Position numbers and translations under genes: made by a program
From: Thiohalorhabdus sp. Cl-TMA
GTDB lineage: Bacteria; Pseudomonadota; Gammaproteobacteria; Thiohalorhabdales; Thiohalorhabdaceae
NCBI RefSeq assembly: GCF_041821045.1
Contig: NZ_JBGUAW010000005.1
Coordinates: 62,001 to 126,000 of the forward strand
DNA: 64,000 bases
Direction of reading: 5' to 3'
Part shown: in pieces, positions 28,231-38,500 of the stretch
How positions within the stretch are numbered: position 1 is the first letter of the stretch
Layout of the letters: the number at the start of each line of letters is the position of its first letter
The notes under the pieces: model-generated
Told to the model about the DNA's origin: nothing
Seen by the model: only the letters and a program-made list of their open reading frames with translations
Database searches by the model: none

Positions 28231-31200
28231 ATGAAGCTGCGGCGCATCAAGCTTTCCGGCTTCAAGTCCTTCGTGGACCCCACCACCATTCCCCTGCCGT
28301 CCCGCATCACCTCGGTGGTGGGGCCCAACGGCTGCGGGAAGTCCAACATCGTCGACGCGGTGCGCTGGGTGCTCGGCGAAGGCTCCGCCAAGCACCTGCG
28401 CGGCGGCCACATGACCGATTTCATCTTCAACGGCTCCGACAACCGCGCCCCGGTGAGCCGGGCGGTGGCGGAGCTGGTCTTCGATAACCGCGAGGGGACC
28501 ATGGGCGGCCCCTACGCCGCCTACGACGAGATCAGCGTCAAGCGGGCGGTGGATCGGGACGGCAATTCCGAGTACTACCTGAACGGCAGCCGCTGCCGGC
28601 GCAAGGACATCACCGACCTGTTCCTGGGCACGGGGCTGGGTCCGCGGGCCTACGCCATCATCGAGCAGGGCATGATCGCCCGGACCGTGGAGGCCCGCCC
28701 CGAGGACCGCCGTTTCATGCTCGAGGAGGCGGCGGGCGTGACGCGCTACAAGGAGCGGCGCAAGGAGACGGTCCGCCGCATCGAGCAGACCCGCGAGAAC
28801 CTGGACCGCGTGGAGGATCTGCGCGGCGAGCTGGGGGATCGCCTGGAGAAGCTCGGCGAGCAGGCGGAGGTGGCCAAGAAGTACAAGGCGCTCAAGCAGG
28901 AGCAGCGCGAGGTTGACCACCAGCTGCTGGGCGCGCGCTACCGCGACCAGCAGCGGGCCCTGGAGACCAAGCAGGGCGAGGTGCGCCACCTGGAGACGGA
29001 GCTGGAGGCGGCCCGCCGCAAGGTTACGGAGGCCGAAGGCGAGGTTGAGCGCCAGCGGCTGGCCTACGAGGAGGCCAGCGAGGCGGTGAACGAGGCCCAG
29101 GGCCGCTATTACGCCCGTGAATCGGAGATCGCCGCCCTGGAGCGCGAGCAGGAGCACGCCCGGCGCGAGCAGCAGCGCCTGGAGGAGGAGCGGGACGCCG
29201 CCGCCGCGGAGATCGCCGAGCTGGAGGAGCGCCTCGCCGAGCACCAGACCCGGATCGAGGATTCCGCCGGCGAGCAGGAGGGGCTCAACGAGGAAGTGGA
29301 GCGCCTCGTCGAGCGCCATGAGCAGGCGTCGGAGGCCCTGGAGGCGGCCCGGGAGCGGCAGCGCACCGCCGAAGAGACCGAGCAGCAGGCCCGGGAGGCG
29401 GTGCAGGAGCCCGCCCGGGAAGCGAGTCTCCAGGAAGAGCGCATGCAGCAGGCGGAACGTCGCCTGGAGGCCGTCTCGGAGCGCCGGGCCGCGCGCGAGC
29501 GGGAGCTGGCCGAGCTGGAGTCCCGAGCGGCCGAGGTGGATACCGAGAGCGCTGCCAGCGAACGTGAGGCCACCGAGGAGCGCCGCGATGCCCTCCGGGA
29601 GCGCGTGGAGGCGGCCGAAACGGCCCTGCGGGACCGGGAGCGGGAGCGCGACGAGGTGGCCGAGGCGGTGAGCGAGGAACGCCACCAGCGCGAGCGGACC
29701 GCCGCGCAGCTGGAATCGCTGCGGGCCCTGGAGCGCCGCGGCGAGGATCTCGATGCGGCCGCCCGAGAGCTGCTCGAGCGGGTGAATCACGACCGCGATC
29801 AGCTGCTCGGGGGCCGCTTGCGCGTGGCGCCGGGCTGGGAAACCGCGGTGGAAGAGGTGCTGGCGGAGCGTCTCAATGCCCTGGTGGCGCAGGGCGCCGA
29901 ATGGGACGACCTGCTGGGCTGGATGCGCGAGCGGGAGGGCGGGCGCTTCCCGGCGGTGCGTCCAAGCGAAGGCCGGGATAGCGCCTCCGGGGCCGTCGGC
30001 TCCCTCATGGAGCTGGTGGGGTGTGTGCCCGAGCTGCGCCCGGTGGTGGCGGAGTGGCTGGCCGGTGTCCATGCCGCCGACGATCTGGATACTGCCCTGG
30101 AGCAGGCGAGTACGCTGGATGCCGGGGAATACTTCGTCACACCGGCCGGCGACCGGGTGGGCCGCGACTGGGTGGTGGTGCACCGTGGCGAGAGCGACGC
30201 CAGCACCTCCTGGCTGCAGCGGCGCCGGGAGATCGAGGGCCTGGAGGAGCGGCTGGCCGGCGAGGAGGCCCGCACCACGGAGGCCGAGGAGCGGCTGGAG
30301 GAGGCCCGGGGTGCTTACGAGGGTGCCCGCGAGCACCTGGAAAGCGCCCGTGCCGAGCTCCAGGAGGCCGAGGAGACTGTGCGAGCGGCCCGGGACGCCG
30401 AAAGCCGCCAACAAGCCGAGGCCGACCGCCTGGCCGAGCGCGATGGGCACCTGCGCAGCGAGCTGAAGCAGCTGGCCGAGGAAGCGGAGAACGAGCGGCT
30501 GGCCAAGGAGGAGGCCGCCGAATCGGCGGCCGCGGCCCGGGAGCGCGAGCGCGAGCTGGGCGGCTCCCTGGAGCAGTACCAGCGGGAGCGCAGCGAGGCC
30601 CAGGCGGCCGCCGCCGAAGCGGAGACCCGGGAGCGGGAAGCCCGCGAGGAGCTTGGTCAGGCCCGGTCCCGCCTACAGAGCCTGGAGGCGGCCCGCGCCG
30701 AGGCGGAGCGCCATACCCAGTGGGCCACCGAGGAGCTGGAAAAGCGCCGCCAGCGCCACCGGGAGCTGGAGGAGCGCCTGGCGGAGCGCGGCGAGCCCAC
30801 CGAGGATGTCCGCGAGCGCTTGCAGGCCGCCCTGGAAGCGCGCACCGAGGCGGAGCAGGAGCTCGGCGAGCGCCGCAAGGCTGCCGAGGAGGTCCAGGCG
30901 GCGCTGAGCGAAGCGCAGCAGCGCCGCACCGAGGCCGAGGCGGAGGTGGAGAGCCGCCGGACCGCGCTTGAGGAGGAGCGCCAGAACCTCAACAAGGCCG
31001 AGGTGCGGCTGGAGGAGGTGGAATCCCGTATCCAGGAGGCGGGCACCACGCCCCGGGAATGCCTGGCCTACCTCGCCGACGACGCGGATGCCAAGGCCTT
31101 GGAGCGGCGCCGGGGCGAGCTGCAGAAAAGCATCGACGCCCTGGGAACCGTCAACCTGGCCGCCATCGAGGAATTCGAAGAGGTGAGCCAGCGCAAGACG

Positions 31201-31812
31201 CACCTGGACGAGCAGGCCGCGGACCTGGAGGAGGCCCTGGGGACCCTGGAATCGGCGATCCAGCGCATCGACGCGGAGACCCGCAACCTCTTCCGGGAAA
31301 CCTTCGAGGCCGTGGACGCCAATTTCCGGAGCCTGTTCCCCCGGTTGTTCGGCGGGGGCCGGGCCTATCTCGCCATGACCGATACCCGATCCAGCCGGGG
31401 CGGAGAGGAATCCGAGGCGGAGGAATCGGAGGCCGAGGCGGATCCCCTCTATGCCGGCATCGACGTCATGGCGCAGCCTCCGGGGAAGAAGGTGCGCTCC
31501 ATCAACCTGCTATCCGGCGGGGAGAAGGCACTCACCGCCGTTGCCCTCACCTTCGCCATGTTCCAGCTTAACCCCGCGCCTTTCTGCGTGCTCGACGAGG
31601 TGGACGCGCCCCTGGACGACGCCAACGTGGGCCGCTACGGGGAGCTCCTGCAGGAGATGGCGGAGAGCACCCAGTTCATCGTCATCTCCCACAACAAGAT
31701 CACCATGCAGGCCTCGGACCAGCTGGTGGGCGTCACCATGGCCGAGCCGGGGGTGAGCCGGATGGTGTCCGTTTCGGTGGAAGAGGGCGCCGAATTGGTG
31801 GAGGGGGGTTGA
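28231..31812 (+). CDS. smc: Chromosome segregation ATPase SMC
   Basis: 1193 residues with full SMC architecture: N-terminal ABC head with Walker A GPNGCGKS at 31-38; coiled coil; hinge at about 525-650; return coiled coil very rich in Glu/Arg/Ala; C-terminal head with signature LLSGGEKALTA near 1091 and Walker B VLDEVDAPLDD near 1118. SMC condenses and resolves chromosomes, normally with ScpA/ScpB. An SMC rather than MukB argues against an enteric lineage. In many gammaproteobacteria zipA and ligA follow smc; here an accessory region follows. A GGGAGG stretch sits 10-16 bp before the ATG. Confidence 0.97.
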   Translation: MKLRRIKLSGFKSFVDPTTIPLPSRITSVVGPNGCGKSNIVDAVRWVLGEGSAKHLRGGHMTDFIFNGSDNRAPVSRAVAELVFDNREGTMGGPYAAYDEISVKRAVDRDGNSEYYLNGSRCRRKDITDLFLGTGLGPRAYAIIEQGMIARTVEARPEDRRFMLEEAAGVTRYKERRKETVRRIEQTRENLDRVEDLRGELGDRLEKLGEQAEVAKKYKALKQEQREVDHQLLGARYRDQQRALETKQGEVRHLETELEAARRKVTEAEGEVERQRLAYEEASEAVNEAQGRYYARESEIAALEREQEHARREQQRLEEERDAAAAEIAELEERLAEHQTRIEDSAGEQEGLNEEVERLVERHEQASEALEAARERQRTAEETEQQAREAVQEPAREASLQEERMQQAERRLEAVSERRAARERELAELESRAAEVDTESAASEREATEERRDALRERVEAAETALRDRERERDEVAEAVSEERHQRERTAAQLESLRALERRGEDLDAAARELLERVNHDRDQLLGGRLRVAPGWETAVEEVLAERLNALVAQGAEWDDLLGWMREREGGRFPAVRPSEGRDSASGAVGSLMELVGCVPELRPVVAEWLAGVHAADDLDTALEQASTLDAGEYFVTPAGDRVGRDWVVVHRGESDASTSWLQRRREIEGLEERLAGEEARTTEAEERLEEARGAYEGAREHLESARAELQEAEETVRAARDAESRQQAEADRLAERDGHLRSELKQLAEEAENERLAKEEAAESAAAARERERELGGSLEQYQRERSEAQAAAAEAETREREAREELGQARSRLQSLEAARAEAERHTQWATEELEKRRQRHRELEERLAERGEPTEDVRERLQAALEARTEAEQELGERRKAAEEVQAALSEAQQRRTEAEAEVESRRTALEEERQNLNKAEVRLEEVESRIQEAGTTPRECLAYLADDADAKALERRRGELQKSIDALGTVNLAAIEEFEEVSQRKTHLDEQAADLEEALGTLESAIQRIDAETRNLFRETFEAVDANFRSLFPRLFGGGRAYLAMTDTRSSRGGEESEAEESEAEADPLYAGIDVMAQPPGKKVRSINLLSGGEKALTAVALTFAMFQLNPAPFCVLDEVDAPLDDANVGRYGELLQEMAESTQFIVISHNKITMQASDQLVGVTMAEPGVSRMVSVSVEEGAELVEGG

Positions 31813-31893
31813 TACCCTATACCCTTCCTGTATAGCCCCACGGCTATCCAGGATCCAAAGGGTGCTCCCCTTTTACCCTCAAATCACTATCCC

Positions 31894-31920
31894 GTAGGAG
31901 CGGCGTCCTCGCCGCAATGG
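31894..31920 (+). repeat. REP-like palindromic element
   Basis: GTAGGAG precedes a perfect 6-bp stem GCGGCG-TCCT-CGCCGC and CAATGG. The GTAGGAGCGGC head followed by a GC stem is the form of REP elements common in Pseudomonas and other gammaproteobacteria. Only one copy is in the window; no RAYT transposase gene is nearby. Confidence 0.55.
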
Positions 31921-32074
31921 CCTTCCCAAAAAAATCGCACCTCAAGAAACCCTCTGTCTCCCAACCTTAAGCACCCACTCCCGGGCATTTTTGATCCAAA
32001 AGATTGTTTGACAGGCATTTATCCCCCGTGGCAGGAAATACGCCAAAGGGGGTAGGACAAATATGTCTACACGT

Positions 32075-32091
32075 TTCTGGACATTCCAGAA
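32075..32091. repeat. 17-bp palindrome TTCTGGA-CAT-TCCAGAA
   Basis: A perfect 7-bp inverted repeat with a 3-base spacer, about 280 bp before the transglutaminase-like gene. The form suits a dimeric repressor operator, but no regulator is linked to it. Confidence 0.35.
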
Positions 32092-32372
32092 GCGGCTGGA
32101 TGCCGCCGGCTGCCAGCGCCATATTCCTGGATCTGGCAAAAAGCCACGGGGCAAATGTCCGCTTCGGATTGCCCGTTGCTCACAACTTGTCCGCGCTATC
32201 AGCGGGCTGATCCCTCCCGGTGGGCCTGGAACCTGCTTCGGATCCCACTATCCGTCTGCACCTGCACTCCCCGAATCCCATGCAGCCCTTACTCCTGGGC
32301 TGAATTCCTTTCCCGGGCCGATCCGTCGAGCAAACCCCCTCGGTTTGACCCGGCTGCTGCCGAAACTCCCGC

Positions 32373-33272
32373 ATGAATAGACGGGCATTCGGCATCCTTG
32401 CACTACTGGCCATCCTGGGGACGTCCGGGGTCGGGCTGTATGTCCTGGGACTGTCCGGGCTGGCCCAACCGGGCTACCCCCTTGAGCGCACCATCCGTTA
32501 CGGGTTCACCGTCGAGAACACCAAATCCCGTCCCCTGGAAGTGGCGCGGTTCCGCACTTATGCACCCGTCAAACTGACGCCCACCCAGAAGCTGGTCGGT
32601 CTGGAAGCCTCACATCCCTACAAGGTGAAAACGGATTCCCTGGGCAACCGAATCCTGCGCTTCAGGCTTAAGGATATTCCGCCCAATGGCCAGGTAATTG
32701 TCCGCATTACGGTCCATTTGCGGTTATCGGAAAAGCCCAACCGGATGGAAAAGCTCGCAGGGCGTGAGGATCTCCTAAAGCCCTCGCCTCTGGCTCCCGC
32801 TGATCATCCTCGGTTAATGAAGTTGGCACAAAGGCTGGCCGGGTCCAGTTCGATTGAAACCCTTCGCGGCACCCAGCGATGGGCGGTGAACAACATTGCC
32901 TACCAGGGCTACCTCGCTGAAGACCGGGGCGCCCTGTACGCGCTCGACCAGGGAACTGGAGATTGCACCGAGGCAATGAGCTTGGTTCTGGCGTTGCTTC
33001 GGGCCAATGAGATACCAGCACTCGGCGTTGCCGGGTTCCCCACTACCCAAAGCCAGGTCCTGCACCCTGAGGGCTTCCACAACTGGGCCATGGTTTGGCC
33101 TGGCAAGAGCTTCTGGATAACAGACCCGGTTAACGAACGCTTGGAAGAAGGCATCCCCGGCTACATAGCCTTCCGTCTCCTATTACCCGGCGAGACCCGG
33201 AGCCCGGGGTTTACCACCCAATCCTTCTACCAGACCGAGCAGGATTCGGTCGCCATTCGCATGACCGATTGA
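32373..33272 (+). CDS. Transglutaminase-like domain protein, membrane-anchored
   Basis: 299 residues. An N-terminal hydrophobic helix (about 5-28) is followed by a beta-rich region and a transglutaminase-like core: catalytic Cys in GTGDCTEAMSLVLALLRANEIPA, His in GFHNWAMVW and Asp in WITDPV. The family includes cysteine proteases and crosslinking enzymes; the acceptor is unknown. It is probably periplasmic with a membrane anchor. ATG start. Composition is less GC-rich than the core genes, and it sits in the accessory segment before an insertion sequence, so it may be acquired. Confidence 0.75.
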   Translation: MNRRAFGILALLAILGTSGVGLYVLGLSGLAQPGYPLERTIRYGFTVENTKSRPLEVARFRTYAPVKLTPTQKLVGLEASHPYKVKTDSLGNRILRFRLKDIPPNGQVIVRITVHLRLSEKPNRMEKLAGREDLLKPSPLAPADHPRLMKLAQRLAGSSSIETLRGTQRWAVNNIAYQGYLAEDRGALYALDQGTGDCTEAMSLVLALLRANEIPALGVAGFPTTQSQVLHPEGFHNWAMVWPGKSFWITDPVNERLEEGIPGYIAFRLLLPGETRSPGFTTQSFYQTEQDSVAIRMTD

Positions 33273-33327
33273 GCCATGGTTTATCCCTCGCACTGCCATA
33301 CCACCAGTATCCGGATCACGCCATTAA

Positions 33328-33343
33328 CAGGACGATGAAAAAC
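33328..33343 (+). repeat. Left terminal inverted repeat of the IS
   Basis: CAGGACGATGAAAAAC, matching the right end at 14 of 16 positions. Confidence 0.82.
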
Positions 33344-33364
33344 GGGCCTCCATCGGCCCCATTG

Positions 33365-33397
33365 CCCCTTTGAAGGCCGAAAAAGCGTTCAAAGGGG
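33365..33397. repeat. Hairpin inside the IS left end
   Basis: CCCCTTTGAA and TTCAAAGGGG form a perfect 10-bp stem with a 13-base loop, between the transposase stop and the left terminus. It may block readthrough transcription into or out of the element. Confidence 0.6.
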
Positions 33398-33493
33398 GCA
33401 GGAATCCTGCTTTTTACCTCCGGCGACCGGGCGTTTCCGCCCCGTCACCGGGGGGTCTGCCTGGGGGCTCGACACACGGGCCCCGGGCCGGCC

Positions 33494-34593
33494 TCAGGCC
33501 GGATCCGGCGCCATCAGCTTGCGCAGCCGGATCAGGTTGTAGGCCACCGCATGGAGGTTGAACCAGCCCGCCAGGGCCTTGGTGCCTCTGAGCATGGGGC
33601 GGCGGAGCAAGCCGGCAGCCTTGCTCCAGCCGAAGGGCTCCTCCACGCGCTTGCGGAGCTTCTGGCTGGCGGCATAGCCGGAATGTCGGGTGGTCCGGGC
33701 ATCGATGGCCGAGCGCCGATTGGTGTTGTTCTGCGCCACGTGGGGCGTGGCGTTGAATTCCCGGCGCAGGGTCTCGACGAAATCCCGGGCGTCATACCCC
33801 CGGTCCGCGGCCACGGTGATGCGGTGGCGACCGGGGATGCGCTCCAGCATGGCCAGGGCAGCCGCGCGCTCGGCGGTGCCGCTGGCCTCGGTTAGTTCGG
33901 TGGCCACCACCAGGCCATGGCGGTTCTCGACGGCGATGGGCAGCCGATGTAGGCCAGCCGGGCCGGCTGGCCGGGCGCCTTCTTGTAGAGCTTGGCGCCC
34001 GGGTCCGTGGTGGAGCGATGGGTCTCGTTGGTGCGGCGCTCGCCCCGGAAGTTGCGGGTTGTATTGCGGCCGCCGCCGGAACCGCTGTCGTCCTCGTCGT
34101 CGGTGTCCACGGGCTGGAAGCTCTTCATGGAAGCCCAGCTCTCCACCAGGGTGCCGTCGACGCTGAAGTGGTCCGTGGACAGCAGATTCTGATCCCGGGC
34201 GGGCGCCAGTACCGCCTGCAGCAGCTCCTGGGACAGCTCGGCATCGAGGAGCCGGTCCCGGTTCTTGGAAAAGGTGGAGGGGTTCCAGACCGGATCGTCG
34301 ATGCCGAGGCCCACGAACCACCGGAACAGCAGGTTGTACTGAAGCTGTTCCATCAGCAGCTTCTCGCTGCGGACGGAATACAGGATCTGGAGCAGGGAGG
34401 CCCGGAGCAGCCGCTCCGGCGGGATCGAGGGGCGCCCCTCTCCGGCGTAGAGGGCATCCAACCGCTCGGAGAGGCGCTCCAAAGCATCGTCCACCATCCG
34501 GCGAATGGGACGGAGCGGATGGTCCGCGGGAATCCGGTCTTCCAGAGAAACGTAGCTGAACAGGTTGTCCTGCGGATCCTCGATGCCCCGCAC
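33494..34593 (-). pseudogene. IS5-family transposase, frameshifted
   Basis: The N-terminal two thirds read from GTG at 34593 (after an AAGGAGG site): QDNLFSYVSLEDRIPADHPL, then GRPSIPPERLLRASLLQILYS, then LLSTDHFSVDGTLVESWASMKSF with the DDE-type Asp in DHFSVDG. This frame ends at 33892. The C-terminal third continues in another frame: ENRHGLVVATELTEASGTAER, VAADRGYDARDF with the second Asp, and KRVEEPFGW with the Glu. Homology switches frame at about 33940, where one base (or four) appears missing after LAYIG. Typical intact relatives have the whole protein in one frame, so this copy is probably inactive unless a sequencing error is present. Confidence 0.85.
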
Positions 34594-34644
34594 GCCGGGC
34601 CTCCTTCAGGTTTGTGGGTACGGCGGCATGGTGCCAAAACCGGA

Positions 34645-34660
34645 GTTTTTCATCAGCCTG
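34645..34660 (-). repeat. Right terminal inverted repeat of the IS
   Basis: GTTTTTCATCAGCCTG on the plus strand, the inverted partner of the left end. Confidence 0.82.
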
Positions 34661-34731
34661 TTAGGGGCAGTCACCATTAAATTTGATTTGACCGCCGCGG
34701 CAATAGGGCAGGATGTGGGGGAATAAGAGGT

Positions 34732-35283
34732 ATGTCGTTGGATACTTTTTCAAAAAGTAACCTGGATGTGCAGGAGGATAAAACCTGGGGGCCAAGTGGG
34801 TTTATGGCCTGGATTAATTGGGCGTTCCCTGTTCCTATGCTTGGATTTGTTGTGGCTGTTAGTGATTTGGTGGATACTTTTATAATTTTTATAGAAAACC
34901 CAAGCCTGCAGGAATTTGGGAAATTTTCTTTTTTGTTATTTGGATCTTTTCTTTTTATTTATATGCTTTTGTCTGCTTTTGTTAGAGCGCTAGAGGGAAT
35001 GTGGGTCGCAAGAAAGCTTATTAAGGATGGAGAGGAGGTTTGGGTTATAAGGTACTTTTTCCCTTTATATTATATAAATATTAATGATGTAGATTGTATT
35101 GAAGAATTTCGGATTGCCTCCTGGCGTTATTATTTTACTTTGTTAAGTGGATATGAATTCACGGGCAACAGGAGAAATTATAAGATTTCATTAAAGGATG
35201 GCAGGTATTTCCTTTTGAATGGAATATGTTTTGATCCTTATGAGTTTTTTAAAAAAGGTGGTGGAGGCAAGGGAAGTCTGTAG
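34732..35283 (+). CDS. AT-rich membrane protein of unknown function
   Basis: 183 residues. Two hydrophobic segments (about 25-50 and 62-85) are followed by a soluble C-terminal region of about 95 residues with alternating hydrophobic strands (VWVIRYFFPLYYININDVDCI and YKISLKDGRYFLLNG), which looks like a small PH-like sheet domain; that is only a resemblance. ATG start; AGAGG lies a few bases upstream. Base and codon use differ sharply from every neighbour: AT-rich third positions, TTT, TTA and ATA codons and poly-T runs. It adjoins the right end of the IS. Recent horizontal acquisition is likely. I do not recognise the family. Confidence 0.7.
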   Translation: MSLDTFSKSNLDVQEDKTWGPSGFMAWINWAFPVPMLGFVVAVSDLVDTFIIFIENPSLQEFGKFSFLLFGSFLFIYMLLSAFVRALEGMWVARKLIKDGEEVWVIRYFFPLYYININDVDCIEEFRIASWRYYFTLLSGYEFTGNRRNYKISLKDGRYFLLNGICFDPYEFFKKGGGGKGSL

Positions 35284-35508
35284 AAGGTGTATTCCGGGGA
35301 TGCCTCACTTAATTCCCGCTATCCGGGATCGGAGCTTGGTCCATGGCTAGATTGGCCCGGGTGGTTGCGGATGGATTCCCGCATCCCGCACCACATCTGC
35401 CGCCGGTAGCCCGATAAGTGGAGCGGATTTCCCGGTCTGGTCTTGTAATTTTTGATCGGTTTGGACGGTTTTTAGCTTTTCGGTCAGTTTCCCGGGGTAG
35501 GGGGGTTG

Positions 35509-38500
35509 ATGATTCCCAAAACGGTAGCCATTTCGCTTGCTTGCTTTCTGGGCCTCCTCGCCCAGATGGGTAATGCCCAAGCCCAGGAATCCCTCTGCGC
35601 CCAGGTCAAGATCCAGATCGAGCAGGAACTGACCTTGGAGCGCCAGGGCTTCGATGCGCACATGCGCATCAAGAATGGCTTGGACACCGATCCCCTGGAG
35701 AACGTGGCCGTCACCGTCCGCTTCACCGATAAGGACGGCAACGGGGTGGTGGCTACCTCCGATCCCGACGACGAAGACGCCACCTTCTTCCTCCGTACCG
35801 CCTCCATGGACGGCATCGACGCCGTGGACGGCTCGGGAACGGTCATGCCGTCCTCCGCCGCCGACATCCACTGGCGCATCATTCCCTCGCCCGGAGCGGC
35901 GGGGCAGGTGAGCGGCGGCAAGCTGTACTTCGTCGGCGCCACCCTGGCGTACGACCTTGCCGGCGAGCACCACGAGACGGACGTCGCCCCCGACTCCATC
36001 ACCGTCCGGCCCCTGCCTCTGCTGTCCCTGGACTACTTCCTCAAGCGCCAGGTCTACGCCGACGACCCCTTCACCGACGAAAAGGAGCCAGCGCGGCCGT
36101 TTACCCTGGGCGTGCGCATCCGCAACAACGGCAACGGTCCGGCCGGGGATGTCAGCATCGACTCCGCCCAGCCCGAGATCGTTGCCAGCGAACAGGGCCT
36201 GGACATCAGCTTCCGCATCCTGGAGAGCTTTGTGCAGGCCCAGCCGGCCAAGCCCAGCCTGCTGCTGAATTTCGGCACCATCGACGCCGGGGCGGCCAAG
36301 GTGGGCCGCTGGCGCATGGTCACCGACCTCTCCGGGCGCTTCACCAATTTCTCAGCCTCCTTCAGTCACGCCGATGAGCTGGGCGGCGCCGCCACCTCCA
36401 TCATCGACACCATCGACACCCATCTGCTGGTGCGCGACGTGCGCGTGGCCCAGCCCGGCCGCGACCGGGTGCGCGACTTCCTGGCCCGGGATGGCGACTT
36501 TCTCAAGGTCTTCGAGTCCAACGGCAACGACAACGAGGTGACCGACCTCTCCGCCGATACCGCCATCGAGCGGACTCAAACGGACGGCGACATCGCCCAC
36601 CACCGACTGACCTTCCCCGCCCAGCCCGGGTTCGTCTATGCCCGGGTGGACGATCCCTATCTGGGCGAAAAGGCCATCAAGGCGGTCTACCGCTCCGACG
36701 GCAAGAAGATCAGCGCCCGCAACGCCTGGCTGTCCCAGAGGCGCAACGATAGCCAGGGCTGGAACTACCACCTCAACCTGTTCGACGCCAACACCACCGG
36801 CACCTACACCGTGATCATGAAGGCCCCCGACCGGGAGCCGGTTGCGCCCAAGATCGTCCCCATTCCCGACCAGGTCACGGTGGAAACCGAGCCGTTGGCC
36901 TTCACCGTGCAGGCCGCCGACGCCAACGGCGATCCCATCACCCTGGCCGCCGCCAGTCTGCCCGCCGGGGCCAGCTTCACCGACCACGGCGACGGCACCG
37001 GCACCTTCGAATGGCCCCCGGTCCAGGGGCAGAAGGGCGACTACGCCATCCGGTTCCAGGCCTCCGACGGCAATCTCACCAGCTCCCTCTCCGTGGGCGT
37101 CACGGTGCGCTGGATCCACGACCGCGACGGCGACGGCATGAAGGACGACTGGGAGATGGAGCACTTCGGCACCCTCGACCGCGACGGCACGGGAGATTAC
37201 GACAACGACGGGATCTCCGACCTCGAGGAATACAAGCGCGGCATGGATCCCACCCGGCCGCCCGGGCCCAGCGAGCCCGTGCCGGAGGCCCCGGCCGACG
37301 GCGGCGAGGCGGCCAGCCTGACCCCCGCGCTGACGCTGACCAACGCCGAGCATTCCGACCTCTACGAGGTCACCTACGAATTCGAGGTCTACGCCGACGC
37401 CGGCATGACCGAGCGCGTCGCTCACGGGCTGGATATCCCCGAGACCCCCGACACCACCGCCTGGACCGTGGACCCGGCCCTGGCCGACAACACCTGGTAC
37501 CACTGGCGGGCGCGCGCGGCCGGGGCCGGGCAGAAGAGCGAGTGGGTCACCGGCGCCTTCTTCGTCAACACCGCCAACGAGGCTCCCGTCGCCCCGGCCA
37601 TCAGCCGCCCGGGCGACAACGTGTTCGTTGACACCTTCACCCCGGTGCTGGAGGTGACCAACAGCACTGATGTGGACGAGGATGCCGTGGCCTACGACTT
37701 TGGCGTCTACCGTGATGTCGCCCTCACCGACGAGGTGGTCGCTACCACGGGTATCGCCGAAGGCGCCCAGGGCACCACCCGCTGGACCGTGCCCACCGAG
37801 CTCGCCGAGAACACCTGGTACCACTGGCGGGCCACCGCCGTGGACGAGCACGGTCTGGCCACCGACGGCCCGGCAGGGCGCTTCTTCGTCAACACCCGCA
37901 ACGACGCCCCGACCCAGCCCGTCCTGTCGGCCCCTGCTGACGGCGCGGAGATCCCCGCCCTGAGTGCCGGCCTGACGGTGACCAACGCCACCGATCCCGA
38001 GGCCGAGCCGGTCAGCTACGTCTTCCAGCTCGACCGCGTCGCCACCTTCGACACCCCCGACCGGCGCGAATCCGGCGAGCTTACCGAAGGCGCCGGGGAG
38101 ACCACCGCCTGGGCGGTGGACGGCCTGGCCGACAACACTGAGTACTTCTGGCGGGCCAAGGCCACCGACGGCCGCGCCGACAGTGCCTGGGTCGGCGGCA
38201 GCTTCTTCGTCAACCGCTTCAACGACGCCCCTACCACGCCCACCGCCGCGAACCCGGGGCAGGGCGCCTGGATGGGGACGCTGCAGCCCACCCTGGCCGT
38301 GAACCCCGCCTCCGACGTGGACCGCGACGCCCTGCATTACGAGTTCGAGGTCTACGCCCCGGGCGACGAAGGCGCAATGGGTCGTAGGGTGGCCGCCGGG
38401 CAGTCGGATAACGAGAGCTGGACCGTATCCTCCGAGATGGCCGAGAGCGGCTGGTTCTACTGGCGGGCCCGGGCCGTGGACGAGCACGGCAAGGCCTCCG

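Larger units (their letters stand above)
31813..32372. other. 560-bp noncoding interval after smc with several hairpins
   Basis: No convincing gene. Visible structures are a stem CCTGTATAGC with GCTATCCAGG (31827-31852, one mismatch pair), a short AAAGGG/CCCTTT hairpin just after it (31857-31877) that may end the smc transcript, a REP-like element (listed separately) and a 17-bp palindrome at 32075-32091. Base composition is less GC-rich than smc. Short open frames here have no recognisable product. Confidence 0.6.
33328..34660 (-). mobile_element. IS5-family insertion sequence, 1333 bp
   Basis: Terminal inverted repeats begin CAGGACGATGAAAAAC at the left and, read inward on the minus strand, CAGGCTGATGAAAAAC at the right (14 of 16 match). 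Flanking 4-mers are TTAA (33324-33327) and TTAG (34661-34664), both YTAR, as in the IS5 group, but not identical, so the duplication has drifted or an end has changed. One transposase gene on the minus strand fills it and is frameshifted. Confidence 0.85.

Noticed and set aside
27643-30450. A 935-codon minus-strand frame opposite smc and its upstream gene
   Set aside because: Leu/Ala/Gly-rich mirror of the coiled-coil coding sequence; no domain, no start signal.
32004-32210. Short open frame in the interval after smc
   Set aside because: No ribosome binding site, no similarity, and it runs through the palindromes.
33494-34593. Programmed ribosomal frameshift in the IS transposase
   Set aside because: No slippery heptamer was seen at the switch point, and intact IS5-type relatives read in one frame; a mutation or sequencing error is simpler.
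35284-35505. Riboswitch upstream of the large repeat protein
   Set aside because: A few short GC stems and repeated GGTTTGGACGG-like words are present, but no known riboswitch core could be matched.
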